Shown piece by piece: positions 19,261-26,680 of a stretch of DNA of 64,000 nt. How positions within the stretch are numbered: the first letter of the stretch is position 1; every line of letters starts with the position of its first letter. The stretch is taken from NCBI RefSeq assembly GCF_022347545.1, contig NZ_JAKREW010000019.1, positions 1-64,000 of the forward strand, read 5' to 3'. The notes below the pieces were generated by a model. It ran no database searches and was not told the origin of the DNA. It saw nothing but the letters and a program-made list of their open reading frames with translations. The DNA is from Terribium retamae. Its GTDB lineage: Bacteria > Pseudomonadota > Alphaproteobacteria > Rhizobiales > Rhizobiaceae. Both the position numbers and the translations under genes were made by a program.

Positions 19261-19611
19261 TCAGAGCTTGATGACGTATTCCTTGCGGCAGGTTTCGAGC
19301 ACTTCCCAGCTTCCCTTGAAACCCGGCCTGAGCACGAAACTGTCGCCTGCCCGCACAGTGCGCGCTTCACCGCCCTCCTCTGCGATCACGGAGACACCGG
19401 CGAGGATGTGGCAGAACTCCCATTCGTCATAGACGATGCGCCATTTGCCGGGCGTCGATTCCCATATTCCGGCATAGAGGCCGCTGTCACGCTCCTCAGC
19501 GTTCCAGGTACGGAACTGCGGATCGCCTGAAATCAGCCGATCCGGCGCTGGTGCGCCATGCTCCGGCTCGACGCCATCAATCGAAACGGTGAGGAATTTC
19601 GGCTCGCTCAT
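19261..19611 (-). CDS. Cupin domain protein (DUF861/EutQ-like)
   Basis: A 116-residue single-domain beta-barrel protein. The strand pattern GIWESTPGKWRIVYDEWEFCHILAGVSVIAEE and VRAGDSFVLRPGFKGSWEVLE is the (S)-ureidoglycine aminohydrolase-like cupin_3 (DUF861) pattern, often of unknown substrate. The metal ligands usual for cupins are reduced here (one Glu and one His in the WEFCHIL strand). It is directly downstream of metY in the same direction. Its ribosome-binding site GGAG lies in the 3' arm of the metY terminator and the T-run abuts the ATG at 19611, so its expression may be tied to terminator readthrough. Confidence 0.82.
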   Translation of the reverse strand: MSEPKFLTVSIDGVEPEHGAPAPDRLISGDPQFRTWNAEERDSGLYAGIWESTPGKWRIVYDEWEFCHILAGVSVIAEEGGEARTVRAGDSFVLRPGFKGSWEVLETCRKEYVIKL

Positions 19612-19612
19612 G

Positions 19613-19641
19613 AAAAAGGCTCCGGTCTGGTCCGGAGCCTT
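19613..19641 (-). terminator. metY terminator overlapping the cupin ribosome-binding site
   Basis: Ten perfect pairs join 19641-19632 with 19625-19616 around a six-base loop, and the minus strand continues with T5 straight into the cupin ATG (19611). The hairpin lies 14 bases after the metY stop. The only GGAG before the cupin start is in the 3' arm. Confidence 0.8.
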
Positions 19642-19655
19642 CTGTGCCATGCCGA

Positions 19656-20939
19656 TCAGGCTTTGGCGAGCGCCTGTTCGAGGTCTGCAATGATATCGTT
19701 GACGTCCTCGATGCCGACCGAGAGACGAACCGTGTCCGGTCCGGCACCAGCTGCCACCTTCTGTTCGTCGGAAAGCTGGCGATGTGTTGTCGAAGCCGGG
19801 TGAATGACCAGCGACTTGGTATCGCCGACATTGGCCAGATGCGAGAACAGTTCCAACGCCTCGACGAATTTCACGCCGGCATCGTAGCCGCCCTTGAGGC
19901 CGAAGGTGAAGACGGCGCCGGCGCCCAATGGCGAGTACTTCTTGTGCAAGGCGTTGTTCTTGTCCGTCGGCAGGCCCGGATAGGACACCCACGAAACTTT
20001 GGGATGGTTGGCAAGCCAGGCGGCGACAGTCGAGGCATTGTCGCAATGGCGCTGCATGCGCAGCGGCAGCGTCTCCAGGCCGGTCAGGATTAGAAAAGCA
20101 TTGAAGGGCGAGATCGCCGGGCCGAAATCGCGCAGGCCAAGCACGCGGGTCGCAATGGCAAAGGCGAAATTGCCGAAGGTCTCGTGCAGCACCAGGCCGC
20201 CATATTCAGGACGCGGTTCGGACAGCATCGGATATTTGCCGGATTTCGACCAGTCGAAGGTGCCGCCGTCGACGATGACACCGCCGATCGAGTTGCCGTG
20301 GCCGCCGATGAATTTGGTCAGTGAATGTACGACGATGTCGGCACCATGCTCGATCGGACGCACCAGATAGGGCGTGGCCAGCGTGTTGTCGATGACCAGC
20401 GGAATGCCATGCTTGCGTGCGATATCGCCCAGCTTCTCGATGTCGACGAACTCACCGTTCGGGTTGGCCAGACTCTCGGCGAAGATGAGTTTGGTGTTTT
20501 CATCGATCTGCTTCTCGAAGGTCGAGATGTCGTTGGTGTCGCCCCAGCGTACTTCCCAGCCGAAGTTCTTGAAGGCGTGGCCGAACTGGTTGATCGAGCC
20601 GCCATAAAGCCGGCGCGCGGCGACGAAATTCTCGCCGGATTTCAGCAGCGTATGCGCGACCAGCAGCTGCGCGGCGTGGCCCGATGCCACCGCCAGTGCT
20701 GCCGTGCCGCCTTCGAGCGCAGCCACGCGCTCTTCCAGCACTGCCTGGGTCGGGTTCATGATGCGCGTGTAGATGTTGCCGAACGCCTTCAGGCCGAACA
20801 ATGAAGCGGCGTGATCCGCATCATCAAAAACATAAGATGTCGTCTGGTAGATCGGCGTGGCGCGAGCGCCTGTAGCTGGATCTGGTTTGGCGCCGGCGTG
20901 AACCGCGAGCGTGTTGAAACCGGGTGCGCGCTGGCTCAT
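19656..20939 (-). CDS. metY: O-acetylhomoserine aminocarboxypropyltransferase (sulfhydrylase)
   Basis: A 427-residue PLP enzyme that joins O-acetylhomoserine with sulfide (or methanethiol) to give homocysteine or methionine in the cytoplasm. Family blocks seen: RATPIYQTTSYVFDD, the YTRIMNPTQAVLEERVAALEGG segment, the PLP lysine in VHSLTKFIGGHGNSIGG, and SVGIEDVNDIIADLEQAL near the end. The start ATG 20939 with GAGGAGG is clear; the longer reading adds a non-family tail. The 146-base leader holds a hairpin plus T6 and a second competing sequence (see regulatory entry). It is followed by a terminator and a cupin gene. Confidence 0.94.
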   Translation of the reverse strand: MSQRAPGFNTLAVHAGAKPDPATGARATPIYQTTSYVFDDADHAASLFGLKAFGNIYTRIMNPTQAVLEERVAALEGGTAALAVASGHAAQLLVAHTLLKSGENFVAARRLYGGSINQFGHAFKNFGWEVRWGDTNDISTFEKQIDENTKLIFAESLANPNGEFVDIEKLGDIARKHGIPLVIDNTLATPYLVRPIEHGADIVVHSLTKFIGGHGNSIGGVIVDGGTFDWSKSGKYPMLSEPRPEYGGLVLHETFGNFAFAIATRVLGLRDFGPAISPFNAFLILTGLETLPLRMQRHCDNASTVAAWLANHPKVSWVSYPGLPTDKNNALHKKYSPLGAGAVFTFGLKGGYDAGVKFVEALELFSHLANVGDTKSLVIHPASTTHRQLSDEQKVAAGAGPDTVRLSVGIEDVNDIIADLEQALAKA

Positions 20940-20955
20940 CGAAAACCTCCTCAAA

Positions 20956-20989
20956 TCGCCCCAAAAAATCGCCCGGCATTCTTGGGCGA
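20956..20989 (-). promoter_or_regulatory. Candidate attenuator in the metY leader
   Basis: On the minus strand TCGCCC (20989-20984) can pair with GGGCGA (20974-20969), followed by T6 (20968-20963): a short intrinsic terminator 24 bases before the start codon. A second copy, GGGGCGA (20962-20956), could pair with the same TCGCCC and break the terminator. I could not match this leader to the SAM-II riboswitch consensus. Confidence 0.45.
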
Positions 20990-21085
20990 GCCGCACGCCG
21001 AATGCAAAGAAGATTTTCCCTGCCGCGCGCTATTTTTCAGTGCTGCCGCCAGCGTTTCGGCAAAACCGTGGAAAATTGTTGCTGA

Positions 21086-21607
21086 CTACTTCTGGCGAAC
21101 GCCAAAACTCTGGAAGCCCCGACGCATGATCGGCTTCTTGGAGGACAGCACACCGGAGTTGACGCCATTCCAGCCGATTTCGCCGGAGAGGCGGCCATAC
21201 TCGATCTTGGGGCAGCGGTTCATTACCACTTTGATGCCAGCGGCCTCCGCCTTCGCCGCCGCTTCGTCATGGCGCACGCCGAGTTGCATCCAGACGACTT
21301 TGGGAAGCGGATCGAGTGCCAGGATCTCGTCGACGATGCCAGGCACGGCAGCCGGAGCACGAAAGATGTCGACCATGTCGATCGGTTCAGGAATGTCGGC
21401 CAGCCTGGCATAGGTCATGCGGCCGAGAATTTCCTTGCCTGCCTGACCCGGATTGATCGGAAACACCGAAAAGCCCTTGGCCAGCATGTATTTCAGCACG
21501 AACCAGCTCGGCCGCACATCGTTGGCAGAGGCGCCCACCATGGCGATGGTCTTCACCGAATTCAGGATGCCGGCGATATAGGCGTTGTCATAGGCGTCGT
21601 GGTTCAT
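21086..21607 (-). CDS. CoA-binding domain protein (YccU-like)
   Basis: A 173-residue single-domain protein with a Rossmann fold of the CoA_binding_2 family: VKTIAMVGASANDVRPSWFVLKYM, FPINPGQAGKEILG, and the VDIFRAPAAVPGIVDEIL helix; KVVWMQLGVRHDEAA and the MNRCPKIEY end are typical. It probably binds CoA or an acyl-CoA; the biological role is not established for the family. The ATG at 21607 overlaps the stop of the GNAT gene (ATGA), so the two are translationally coupled. The neighbourhood (enoyl-CoA hydratase, acetyltransferase) agrees with CoA chemistry. metY begins 146 bases downstream. Confidence 0.88.
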   Translation of the reverse strand: MNHDAYDNAYIAGILNSVKTIAMVGASANDVRPSWFVLKYMLAKGFSVFPINPGQAGKEILGRMTYARLADIPEPIDMVDIFRAPAAVPGIVDEILALDPLPKVVWMQLGVRHDEAAAKAEAAGIKVVMNRCPKIEYGRLSGEIGWNGVNSGVLSSKKPIMRRGFQSFGVRQK

Positions 21608-22368
21608 GCTGCATCCGGCGCAAAACGATAATGATAGCTGTAGAGTTCGGTGTTGAAGCCCAAAGCCCGATAAACGGCAAGGGCTGGATGGTTGTCGGCA
21701 ACGACCTGCAGGCAAGCCTTGTCGGCGCCAGCATCCCGCGCCCAGTTCATCAGAGCGCCGACCGTACGTTTGGCCATCCCCTTGCCGCGATGGTCGGGGT
21801 GCGTAGCGACCGACTCCACCACCAACATGCCGTGGCAGAGCACGCCATAGGCAATCGACGCCGTGCGCCCGCCGGCGCGCGACGAGGAAAAAGCCTTGGG
21901 CAGGCTGATCGAAGCAACCATGTCGCGGAAGATCAGCGGATCTTTCGCAAGACGGTCCCGCAAGTCAAGCCAGGCTTCCGTTGGTTCAGTCGTTACGATG
22001 CAGCCTTCCGCATCGAGAGCCGGCTGGCCAGCAAGCAGGGCTAGCCGGGTCAACGTACTCGCCTGTGTGGTATAGCCACGTCTGTCGAGTTCGGCCGAAA
22101 TTTCCCGTGTAAAATCGGTGAGGCGAAACACCGGGGCCTGGCGAAAACCTCGATAGAAAGCTTCTACCTTGTCGATGAGGGCAGCCTCGCACTGGCGCTT
22201 GCCTGCCAGCGGATTGGCGGAGTTGGTTCGGCGGATGCCGCCGCCCGAACGGCGCAACAACCAGCCATCCACGACCTGTTCCACGGCTGCCGGCCAGGCT
22301 TGACGGCAGGCCTCCTCGACGTGCCAGACAGTGTTGGGCTGTATGTCGAGAACGAGGCTTTGGCTCAT
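21604..22368 (-). CDS. GNAT family N-acetyltransferase
   Basis: A 254-residue protein. The C-terminal half carries the acetyl-CoA binding pattern VVESVATHPDHRGKGMAKRTVGALMNWARDAGADKACLQVVADNHPALAVYRALGF, typical of GNAT enzymes. The N-terminal half (AWPAAVEQVVDGWLLRRSGGGIRRTNSANP) is found in a group of rhizobial GNATs and may bind the acceptor, which is unknown. ATG 22368 is preferred as it begins the conserved N-terminal region. Its stop overlaps the CoA-binding gene start, and it sits 52 bases after the enoyl-CoA hydratase gene in one likely operon. Confidence 0.88.
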   Translation of the reverse strand: MSQSLVLDIQPNTVWHVEEACRQAWPAAVEQVVDGWLLRRSGGGIRRTNSANPLAGKRQCEAALIDKVEAFYRGFRQAPVFRLTDFTREISAELDRRGYTTQASTLTRLALLAGQPALDAEGCIVTTEPTEAWLDLRDRLAKDPLIFRDMVASISLPKAFSSSRAGGRTASIAYGVLCHGMLVVESVATHPDHRGKGMAKRTVGALMNWARDAGADKACLQVVADNHPALAVYRALGFNTELYSYHYRFAPDAA

Positions 22369-22420
22369 GCGCTGAAAAGGCCCGGAGCTTCGATGTGAGC
22401 GACACGGTCGGATGGCCGCA

Positions 22421-23239
22421 TCACTCGCCCTTCCATTCGGGCTGCCGTTTGCCGATGAACGCCCCAATGCCCTCTTCGGCGTCGCGCGCCAGCATGTTCT
22501 CAACCATCACGCGTCCGGCATAGTCATAAGCATCCGAAAGACCCATTTCGGCCTGCGCGTAAAAGGCTTCCTTGCCGGTACGGATCGTCAAAGGCGATTT
22601 CGATGCAATGGTTTGCGCGTATTTGGTCACAACCTGATTCAAGTATTCGCGCGGCACGATACGATTGACCAGACCGAATTCCTTCGCTGTTGCGGCGTCG
22701 ATGGTTTCGCCGGTCAACAACATTTCCATAGCCTGCTTGCGCGAGACATTGCGCGACAGAGCCACCATCGGCGTCGAGCAGAACAGACCAATGTTGACGC
22801 CCGGCGTGCAGAATGTCGCTTCGTGGGAAGCCATCGCCAGGTCACAGCTGGCGACAAGCTGCAGGCCGGCGGCCGTCGCCAGCCCATCGACCACCGCGAT
22901 CACGGGCTTGGGATGGCGCACGATGGTTTGCATCAAGGTCGAGCATGCAGCGAAAGTCTTCTCAAAGAAGGCCCGGCCCCGGTCGCCCTCATTGCGGTGC
23001 GCGGTGAGCTCCTTGAGGTCGTGTCCGGCACAGAACACCTTGCCCGATGCTGCAAGCACAATGACCCGTACGGAACGGTCGTCGCGCAACCGGTCGAATT
23101 CTGCTTGCAGGGCAGCCATGACAGCCAGCGACAGTGCATTGGCGGGAGGGCTGGCAAGTGTGATCCGTGCGACGCCATTGGCTTGCTCGGCCAGCACCGG
23201 CCCGACGGGTTCGGTTTTTATGGCGACGATTTCAGCCAC
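22421..23239 (-). CDS. Enoyl-CoA hydratase/isomerase family protein
   Basis: A 272-residue crotonase-fold protein. The CoA-binding/oxyanion loops are visible as VFCAGHDLKEL (first oxyanion Gly in AGHDL) and LATAAGLQLVASCDLAMAS (second). The sequence runs close to the ECHDC3-like group (RVIVLAASGKVFCAGHDLKE, ATFCTPGVNIGLFCSTPMVALSR), whose reaction is not well defined; the catalytic Glu pair of classical hydratases is not obvious. It starts with GTG at 23239 with GGAG upstream. First gene of a likely operon with the GNAT and CoA-binding genes. Confidence 0.9.
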   Translation of the reverse strand: MAEIVAIKTEPVGPVLAEQANGVARITLASPPANALSLAVMAALQAEFDRLRDDRSVRVIVLAASGKVFCAGHDLKELTAHRNEGDRGRAFFEKTFAACSTLMQTIVRHPKPVIAVVDGLATAAGLQLVASCDLAMASHEATFCTPGVNIGLFCSTPMVALSRNVSRKQAMEMLLTGETIDAATAKEFGLVNRIVPREYLNQVVTKYAQTIASKSPLTIRTGKEAFYAQAEMGLSDAYDYAGRVMVENMLARDAEEGIGAFIGKRQPEWKGE

Positions 23240-23410
23240 TTCCTGATCTCCGCTGCTCGACGATTCAGCCGTCGGATTCGTTCAATATGGAACAAAACAA
23301 CTAGCACGCTGCCGGTTGAAGGAAAGGCTTCAAGCATGCTTTCTGAATTTTCGGATCATAACAGGTGCAAAGCAAAGGCCGAAGCACCACGACAGTGAAC
23401 GGGCAGTGCC

Positions 23411-23857
23411 ATGCCGATGCAGGACGATCTCGAGCCGGTGCTCACGGCCAAAGAGGCCAACGCGCTTCTGAAATCAGTCTATCCGCAGCTCAATGACGAT
23501 TATCTCGCCTATGAGGCCATCGACATCTTCCCGGGTGGTTGCACCGTTCGCCTCAACGCGGACGAACGGCACCTGCGGCCCGGCGGCACGGTCTCGGGCC
23601 CGTGCCTGTTCACGCTGGCCGATATCGGCGGTTACGTCTGTGTGCTTTCGCATGCCGGGCCGGATGCATTGTCCGTTACTACCAATCTCAACATCAATTT
23701 CATGCGCAAGGCCGAAGCAGGCCCAATTCTCGGCCACTGCCGCATCCTGAAATTGGGCAGGAGCCTTATGGTCTATGACATCGACATCGTCGCGGGTGCG
23801 ACAGGCCACACGGTAGCACAAGCGACTGGAACCTATTCGATCCCGCCCAAGCGCTGA
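23411..23857 (+). CDS. PaaI-type hotdog thioesterase
   Basis: A 148-residue single hotdog domain: a central helix SGPCLFTLADIGGYVCVLSHAG after RPGGTVSG, strand ALSVTTNLNINFMRKAEAG and the final TVAQATGTYSIPPKR. The helix Asp (LADIGGY) sits where the PaaI family has its catalytic acid. It likely hydrolyses acyl-CoA or aryl-CoA thioesters in the cytoplasm and could serve with the divergent enoyl-CoA hydratase operon, which is inference from position. It converges with the sigma factor gene with a six-base gap. Confidence 0.88.
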   Translation: MPMQDDLEPVLTAKEANALLKSVYPQLNDDYLAYEAIDIFPGGCTVRLNADERHLRPGGTVSGPCLFTLADIGGYVCVLSHAGPDALSVTTNLNINFMRKAEAGPILGHCRILKLGRSLMVYDIDIVAGATGHTVAQATGTYSIPPKR

Positions 23858-23863
23858 TCGCAT

Positions 23864-24739
23864 TCAGTCGAGGACATTCACCTGGAGCCCGGCGAGGCTT
23901 TCGGCATCCGCCACGGCGTCGATGCCAATGATACGATCCCCTTTCAGCGTCACACGCAGAACCAGCAGCGTCTTGCCGTGGGATTCCACCAGGACACCAA
24001 GAGCGCCGTCGAGCGTGGCAGGTTTGGCGCCACGCGCACGGCCCTTGAAGTGGATTGCGACGGCCTCCGGTCCACGCAGTTCGGCCTCGGATCCCAGTCG
24101 TGTCGCCGCCTCATCGGCCCTGAACACGACCTCAGGATCGAGAATGGACAGCAACGCCTCGAAATCGCCGTCGCGCGAGGCGGCGAGAAAGGCTTCGATC
24201 ACCCTGCGTTGGCGCGCGCGATCTGCTTCGGGGGAGATCGGAGTGCCTTGCACGCGCTGGCGGGCACGACTGGCGAGCTTGCGCGTGGCATCGGTAGTGC
24301 GCCCCACGATCGGTGCGATGTCGTCGAAGGGCAGATCGAACATGTCATGCAGCACGAAAGCGACCCGTTCAGCCGGACCAAGAGTCTCCAGCACGACCAG
24401 CATGGCAAGGCCGACGGAATCGGCCAGGGCGAGCTGATATTCGGGATCGTAAGAAGCGGTGCCGGATTCCGATGGCAGATCGGATTCGCTCTCGCCCATG
24501 GGATCTTCGCGACGCAATTTGCGTGAACGCAGCATATCCAGGCAGATACGCGCCACCACCGTCCTCAGCCACGCGCCGAGGTTGTCGACATCGCCGATGT
24601 CGGTCCGGTTCAGCCGCAACCATGCTTCCTGTACGGCATCCTCGGCTTCGCTGCCGGAGCCAAGGATGCGGAAGGCGACGGCTCTCAGATGAGCGCGATT
24701 CGCCTCGAACTGGTCTGCAAGACTCTTTTTTTCGTCCAT
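23864..24739 (-). CDS. ECF sigma factor with C-terminal SnoaL-like domain (ECF41/SigJ-like)
   Basis: A 291-residue sigma factor. Region 2 is FEANRAHLRAVAFRILGSGSEAEDAVQEAWLRL, region 4 is LGPAERVAFVLHDMFDLPFDDIAPIVGRTTDATRKLASRARQRV, and the remaining about 110 residues form a SnoaL/NTF2-like domain that in ECF41 factors regulates activity in place of an anti-sigma. The C-terminal motifs usual for ECF41 (DGGGK, NPDKL) appear here as RADEAATR and ADAESL, so it is a divergent member. It is divergent from an AhpD/carboxymuconolactone decarboxylase gene, the standard ECF41 target. The intergenic region holds inverted TGTGACC/GGTCACA copies. Confidence 0.87.
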   Translation of the reverse strand: MDEKKSLADQFEANRAHLRAVAFRILGSGSEAEDAVQEAWLRLNRTDIGDVDNLGAWLRTVVARICLDMLRSRKLRREDPMGESESDLPSESGTASYDPEYQLALADSVGLAMLVVLETLGPAERVAFVLHDMFDLPFDDIAPIVGRTTDATRKLASRARQRVQGTPISPEADRARQRRVIEAFLAASRDGDFEALLSILDPEVVFRADEAATRLGSEAELRGPEAVAIHFKGRARGAKPATLDGALGVLVESHGKTLLVLRVTLKGDRIIGIDAVADAESLAGLQVNVLD

Positions 24740-24821
24740 CGGTCACATTCCCTGTCTGCCGTGCGTTATGTCGATGACGAACGAAATCCGGCCGATGTGA
24801 CCGACAGGCGCCGGAATCGTC
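24740..24821 (+). promoter_or_regulatory. Divergent sigma/AhpD control region with inverted repeat and possible ECF promoter
   Basis: CGGTCACAT (24740-24748) and ATGTGACCG (24795-24803) form a perfect 9-bp inverted repeat. On the plus strand TGTGACC (24796-24802) is followed 15 bases later by CGTC (24818-24821), resembling the published ECF41 promoter type (TGTCACA then CGTC) with two mismatches. The AhpD start codon lies 32 bases beyond. Confidence 0.45.
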
Positions 24822-24852
24822 GCGAACCCGATCTAACACGGAGATGAGAACC

Positions 24853-25311
24853 ATGCAGGCGAGAATGAAAAACCCCGTCTTTGTTATTCCGGAAGCGATG
24901 CAGGCGCTGATGGCGCTCAACAAGGCTACGGAAAAGAGCGGCCTTTCCGAGGTCACCACCAAACTGGTCCACCTGCGTGCCAGCCAGATCAACGGCTGCA
25001 GCGTGTGCGTCGACATGCATGCGCAGGAGCTGAAGAAAGCCGGCGAGACCGACCGCCGCATCTTCGCCGTGGCCGCCTGGCGCGACACGCCGTTCTTCAA
25101 TGATGCAGAGCGGGCGGCGCTGGCGCTGACCGAAGCTGTCACGCGTCTTGCCGACCGTTCCGACGCAGTGCCGGACGATGTTTGGGATGAAGCCAGCAAG
25201 TATTATGACGAGAAGGCTATATCCGGGCTTCTCCTTCAGATCGCGCAGATCAATGTGTGGAACCGATTGAACGCCAGCGTGCGTCAGGTGGCTGGCGCCG
25301 CTTGGAATTGA
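24853..25311 (+). CDS. Carboxymuconolactone decarboxylase / AhpD family protein
   Basis: A 152-residue AhpD-like protein with the redox motif CSVCVDMH in INGCSVCVDMHAQELKKAGET and the preceding catalytic-type helix TTKLVHLRASQ. Such proteins act as alkylhydroperoxidase-like disulfide reductases or are of unknown substrate. The CxxC and following His are intact, so redox activity is likely. I choose ATG 24853 (MQARMKNP, GGAGA eight bases upstream) over an ATG three codons earlier that would overlap that site. It is the likely target of the divergent ECF sigma factor. Confidence 0.9.
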   Translation: MQARMKNPVFVIPEAMQALMALNKATEKSGLSEVTTKLVHLRASQINGCSVCVDMHAQELKKAGETDRRIFAVAAWRDTPFFNDAERAALALTEAVTRLADRSDAVPDDVWDEASKYYDEKAISGLLLQIAQINVWNRLNASVRQVAGAAWN

Positions 25312-25642
25312 CCGAGACACGTATTGAGGGTCGGAGTAAATACCCCGGCCCTCAAAGTAGTTGGTCGCCAAGCTGTCCAAATGGCGCAAAACGAGCATCA
25401 TTTAGGCAATAAGGATGCGGTAAAATAATACCTTTTCGCTAATCTATTGTTTTTATGGTATTTTTTAGCATATCCGAAGCCTCCCGTCGCTTGACGACAT
25501 CGATGCCCTCTCCTATAAGCCGACGCAAAGCAGCGGCCCGCAAAGGCCGCCGTTTTGTTATTGGCGGCGGGCAGATGCCGACCGGCAATGAAAGCAACAA
25601 GAAACGCCTTCTTCTGAAGGTCCGAAACGAAAGCATGTAACC
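25312..25642. other. Intergenic region before rplM
   Basis: About 330 bases without a gene. A GC-rich hairpin (25324-25334 with 25345-25355) just past the AhpD gene may end that transcript, though no T-run follows. An AT-rich stretch at 25420-25475 precedes a strong promoter at 25491-25519, and the rest is the rplM leader. Confidence 0.6.
25491..25519 (+). promoter_or_regulatory. Strong sigma-70 promoter of rplM-rpsI
   Basis: TTGACG (25491-25496) and TATAAG (25514-25519) are 17 bases apart and preceded by an AT-rich stretch that could act as an UP element. The leader to rplM would be about 115 bases. Confidence 0.75.
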
Positions 25643-26104
25643 ATGGCAACCTTTTCGCAGAAGCCTGCGGACGTGGTGAAGAAGTGGGTGCTGATCGACG
25701 CCGAAGGTCTCGTCGTCGGTCGTCTGGCATCGCTCGTCGCCAACATCCTCCGCGGCAAGAACAAGCCCACCTTCACGCCCCATGTCGACGACGGTGACAA
25801 CGTCATCATCATCAACGCCGACAAGGTCGTTTTCACCGGCAAGAAGTACACCGACAAGGTCTATTACTGGCACACCGGTCACCCCGGCGGCATCAAGGAG
25901 CGCACCGCGCGCCAGCTGCTCGAAGGCCGCTTCCCGGAGCGCGTTGTCGAGAAGGCCGTTGAACGCATGATCCCGCGCGGCCCGCTCGGCCGTCGCCAGA
26001 TGAAGAACCTCCGCGTCTATGCAGGCGCCGAGCATCCGCACACCGCCCAGCAGCCTGTGACGCTTGACGTCGGCGCGCTGAACGCCAAGAACAAGAGGGC
26101 TTGA
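25643..26104 (+). CDS. rplM: 50S ribosomal protein L13
   Basis: A 153-residue ribosomal protein. The family core is clear: [69 protein letters not shown] block (here [14 protein letters not shown]...[12 protein letters not shown]) and the [11 protein letters not shown] end. It binds 23S rRNA early in large-subunit assembly. Genes rplM and rpsI are two bases apart, forming the usual operon from the strong promoter at 25491. The Shine-Dalgarno before ATG 25643 is weak, which leaves room for leader-based control. Confidence 0.98.
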   Translation: MATFSQKPADVVKKWVLIDAEGLVVGRLASLVANILRGKNKPTFTPHVDDGDNVIIINADKVVFTGKKYTDKVYYWHTGHPGGIKERTARQLLEGRFPERVVEKAVERMIPRGPLGRRQMKNLRVYAGAEHPHTAQQPVTLDVGALNAKNKRA

Positions 26105-26106
26105 TA

Positions 26107-26583
26107 ATGGCTGAGCTTTCCTCGCTCGCAGAACTCGGCTCGGTCGCGCAGACCGCGCAGCCGGCCGCTCCGGTCCACGTCCAGAAGCTCGACAAGTCGG
26201 GCCGCGCCTATGCCACCGGCAAGCGCAAGGATGCCATCGCCCGCGTCTGGGTGAAGCCTGGCTCCGGCAAGATCACTGTCAACGACAAGGAATTCGGCGC
26301 CTATTTCGCGCGTCCGGTCCTGCAGATGATCCTCAACCAGCCGATCATCGCGGCCAACCGCACCGGCCAGTACGACATCGTCGCCACCGTCACCGGCGGC
26401 GGCCTCTCCGGCCAGGCCGGCGCTGTGCGTCACGGCATCTCCAAGGCGCTCACCTATTACGAGCCGGCGCTGCGCGCCGTTCTCAAGAAGGGCGGCTTCC
26501 TGACCCGCGACAGCCGTACCGTCGAGCGTAAGAAGTACGGCAAGGCCAAGGCCCGCCGCAGCTTCCAGTTCTCGAAGCGCTAA
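26107..26583 (+). CDS. rpsI: 30S ribosomal protein S9
   Basis: A 158-residue ribosomal protein with an N-terminal extension of about 30 residues rich in A and S, common in Alphaproteobacteria, then the S9 core from [39 protein letters not shown] and the decoding-site tail ending [17 protein letters not shown], whose last Arg contacts the P-site tRNA. I start at ATG 26107, two bases after the rplM stop. A TTG two codons upstream overlaps rplM and is unlikely. A strong terminator follows at 26606. Confidence 0.98.
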   Translation: MAELSSLAELGSVAQTAQPAAPVHVQKLDKSGRAYATGKRKDAIARVWVKPGSGKITVNDKEFGAYFARPVLQMILNQPIIAANRTGQYDIVATVTGGGLSGQAGAVRHGISKALTYYEPALRAVLKKGGFLTRDSRTVERKKYGKAKARRSFQFSKR

Positions 26584-26605
26584 GCGTTTCGCCAGACTCA
26601 GATCC

Positions 26606-26632
26606 AAAAGGCCGCCTCCGGGCGGCCTTTTT
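26606..26632 (+). terminator. Intrinsic terminator of rplM-rpsI
   Basis: AAAAGGCCGCC and GGCGGCCTTTT pair perfectly around a four-base loop, with T5 after the stem, 23 bases past the rpsI stop. Confidence 0.9.
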
Positions 26633-26680
26633 CATTTGGTCAATAGGAAACGGGGCAGAGCCAGCCTTGCGGTTTACAAT

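Noticed and set aside
20940..21085. SAM-II riboswitch upstream of metY
   Set aside because: I could not find the conserved CGUGGU...CCACG and downstream pseudoknot blocks; only a simple hairpin/T-run remains, reported as a candidate attenuator.
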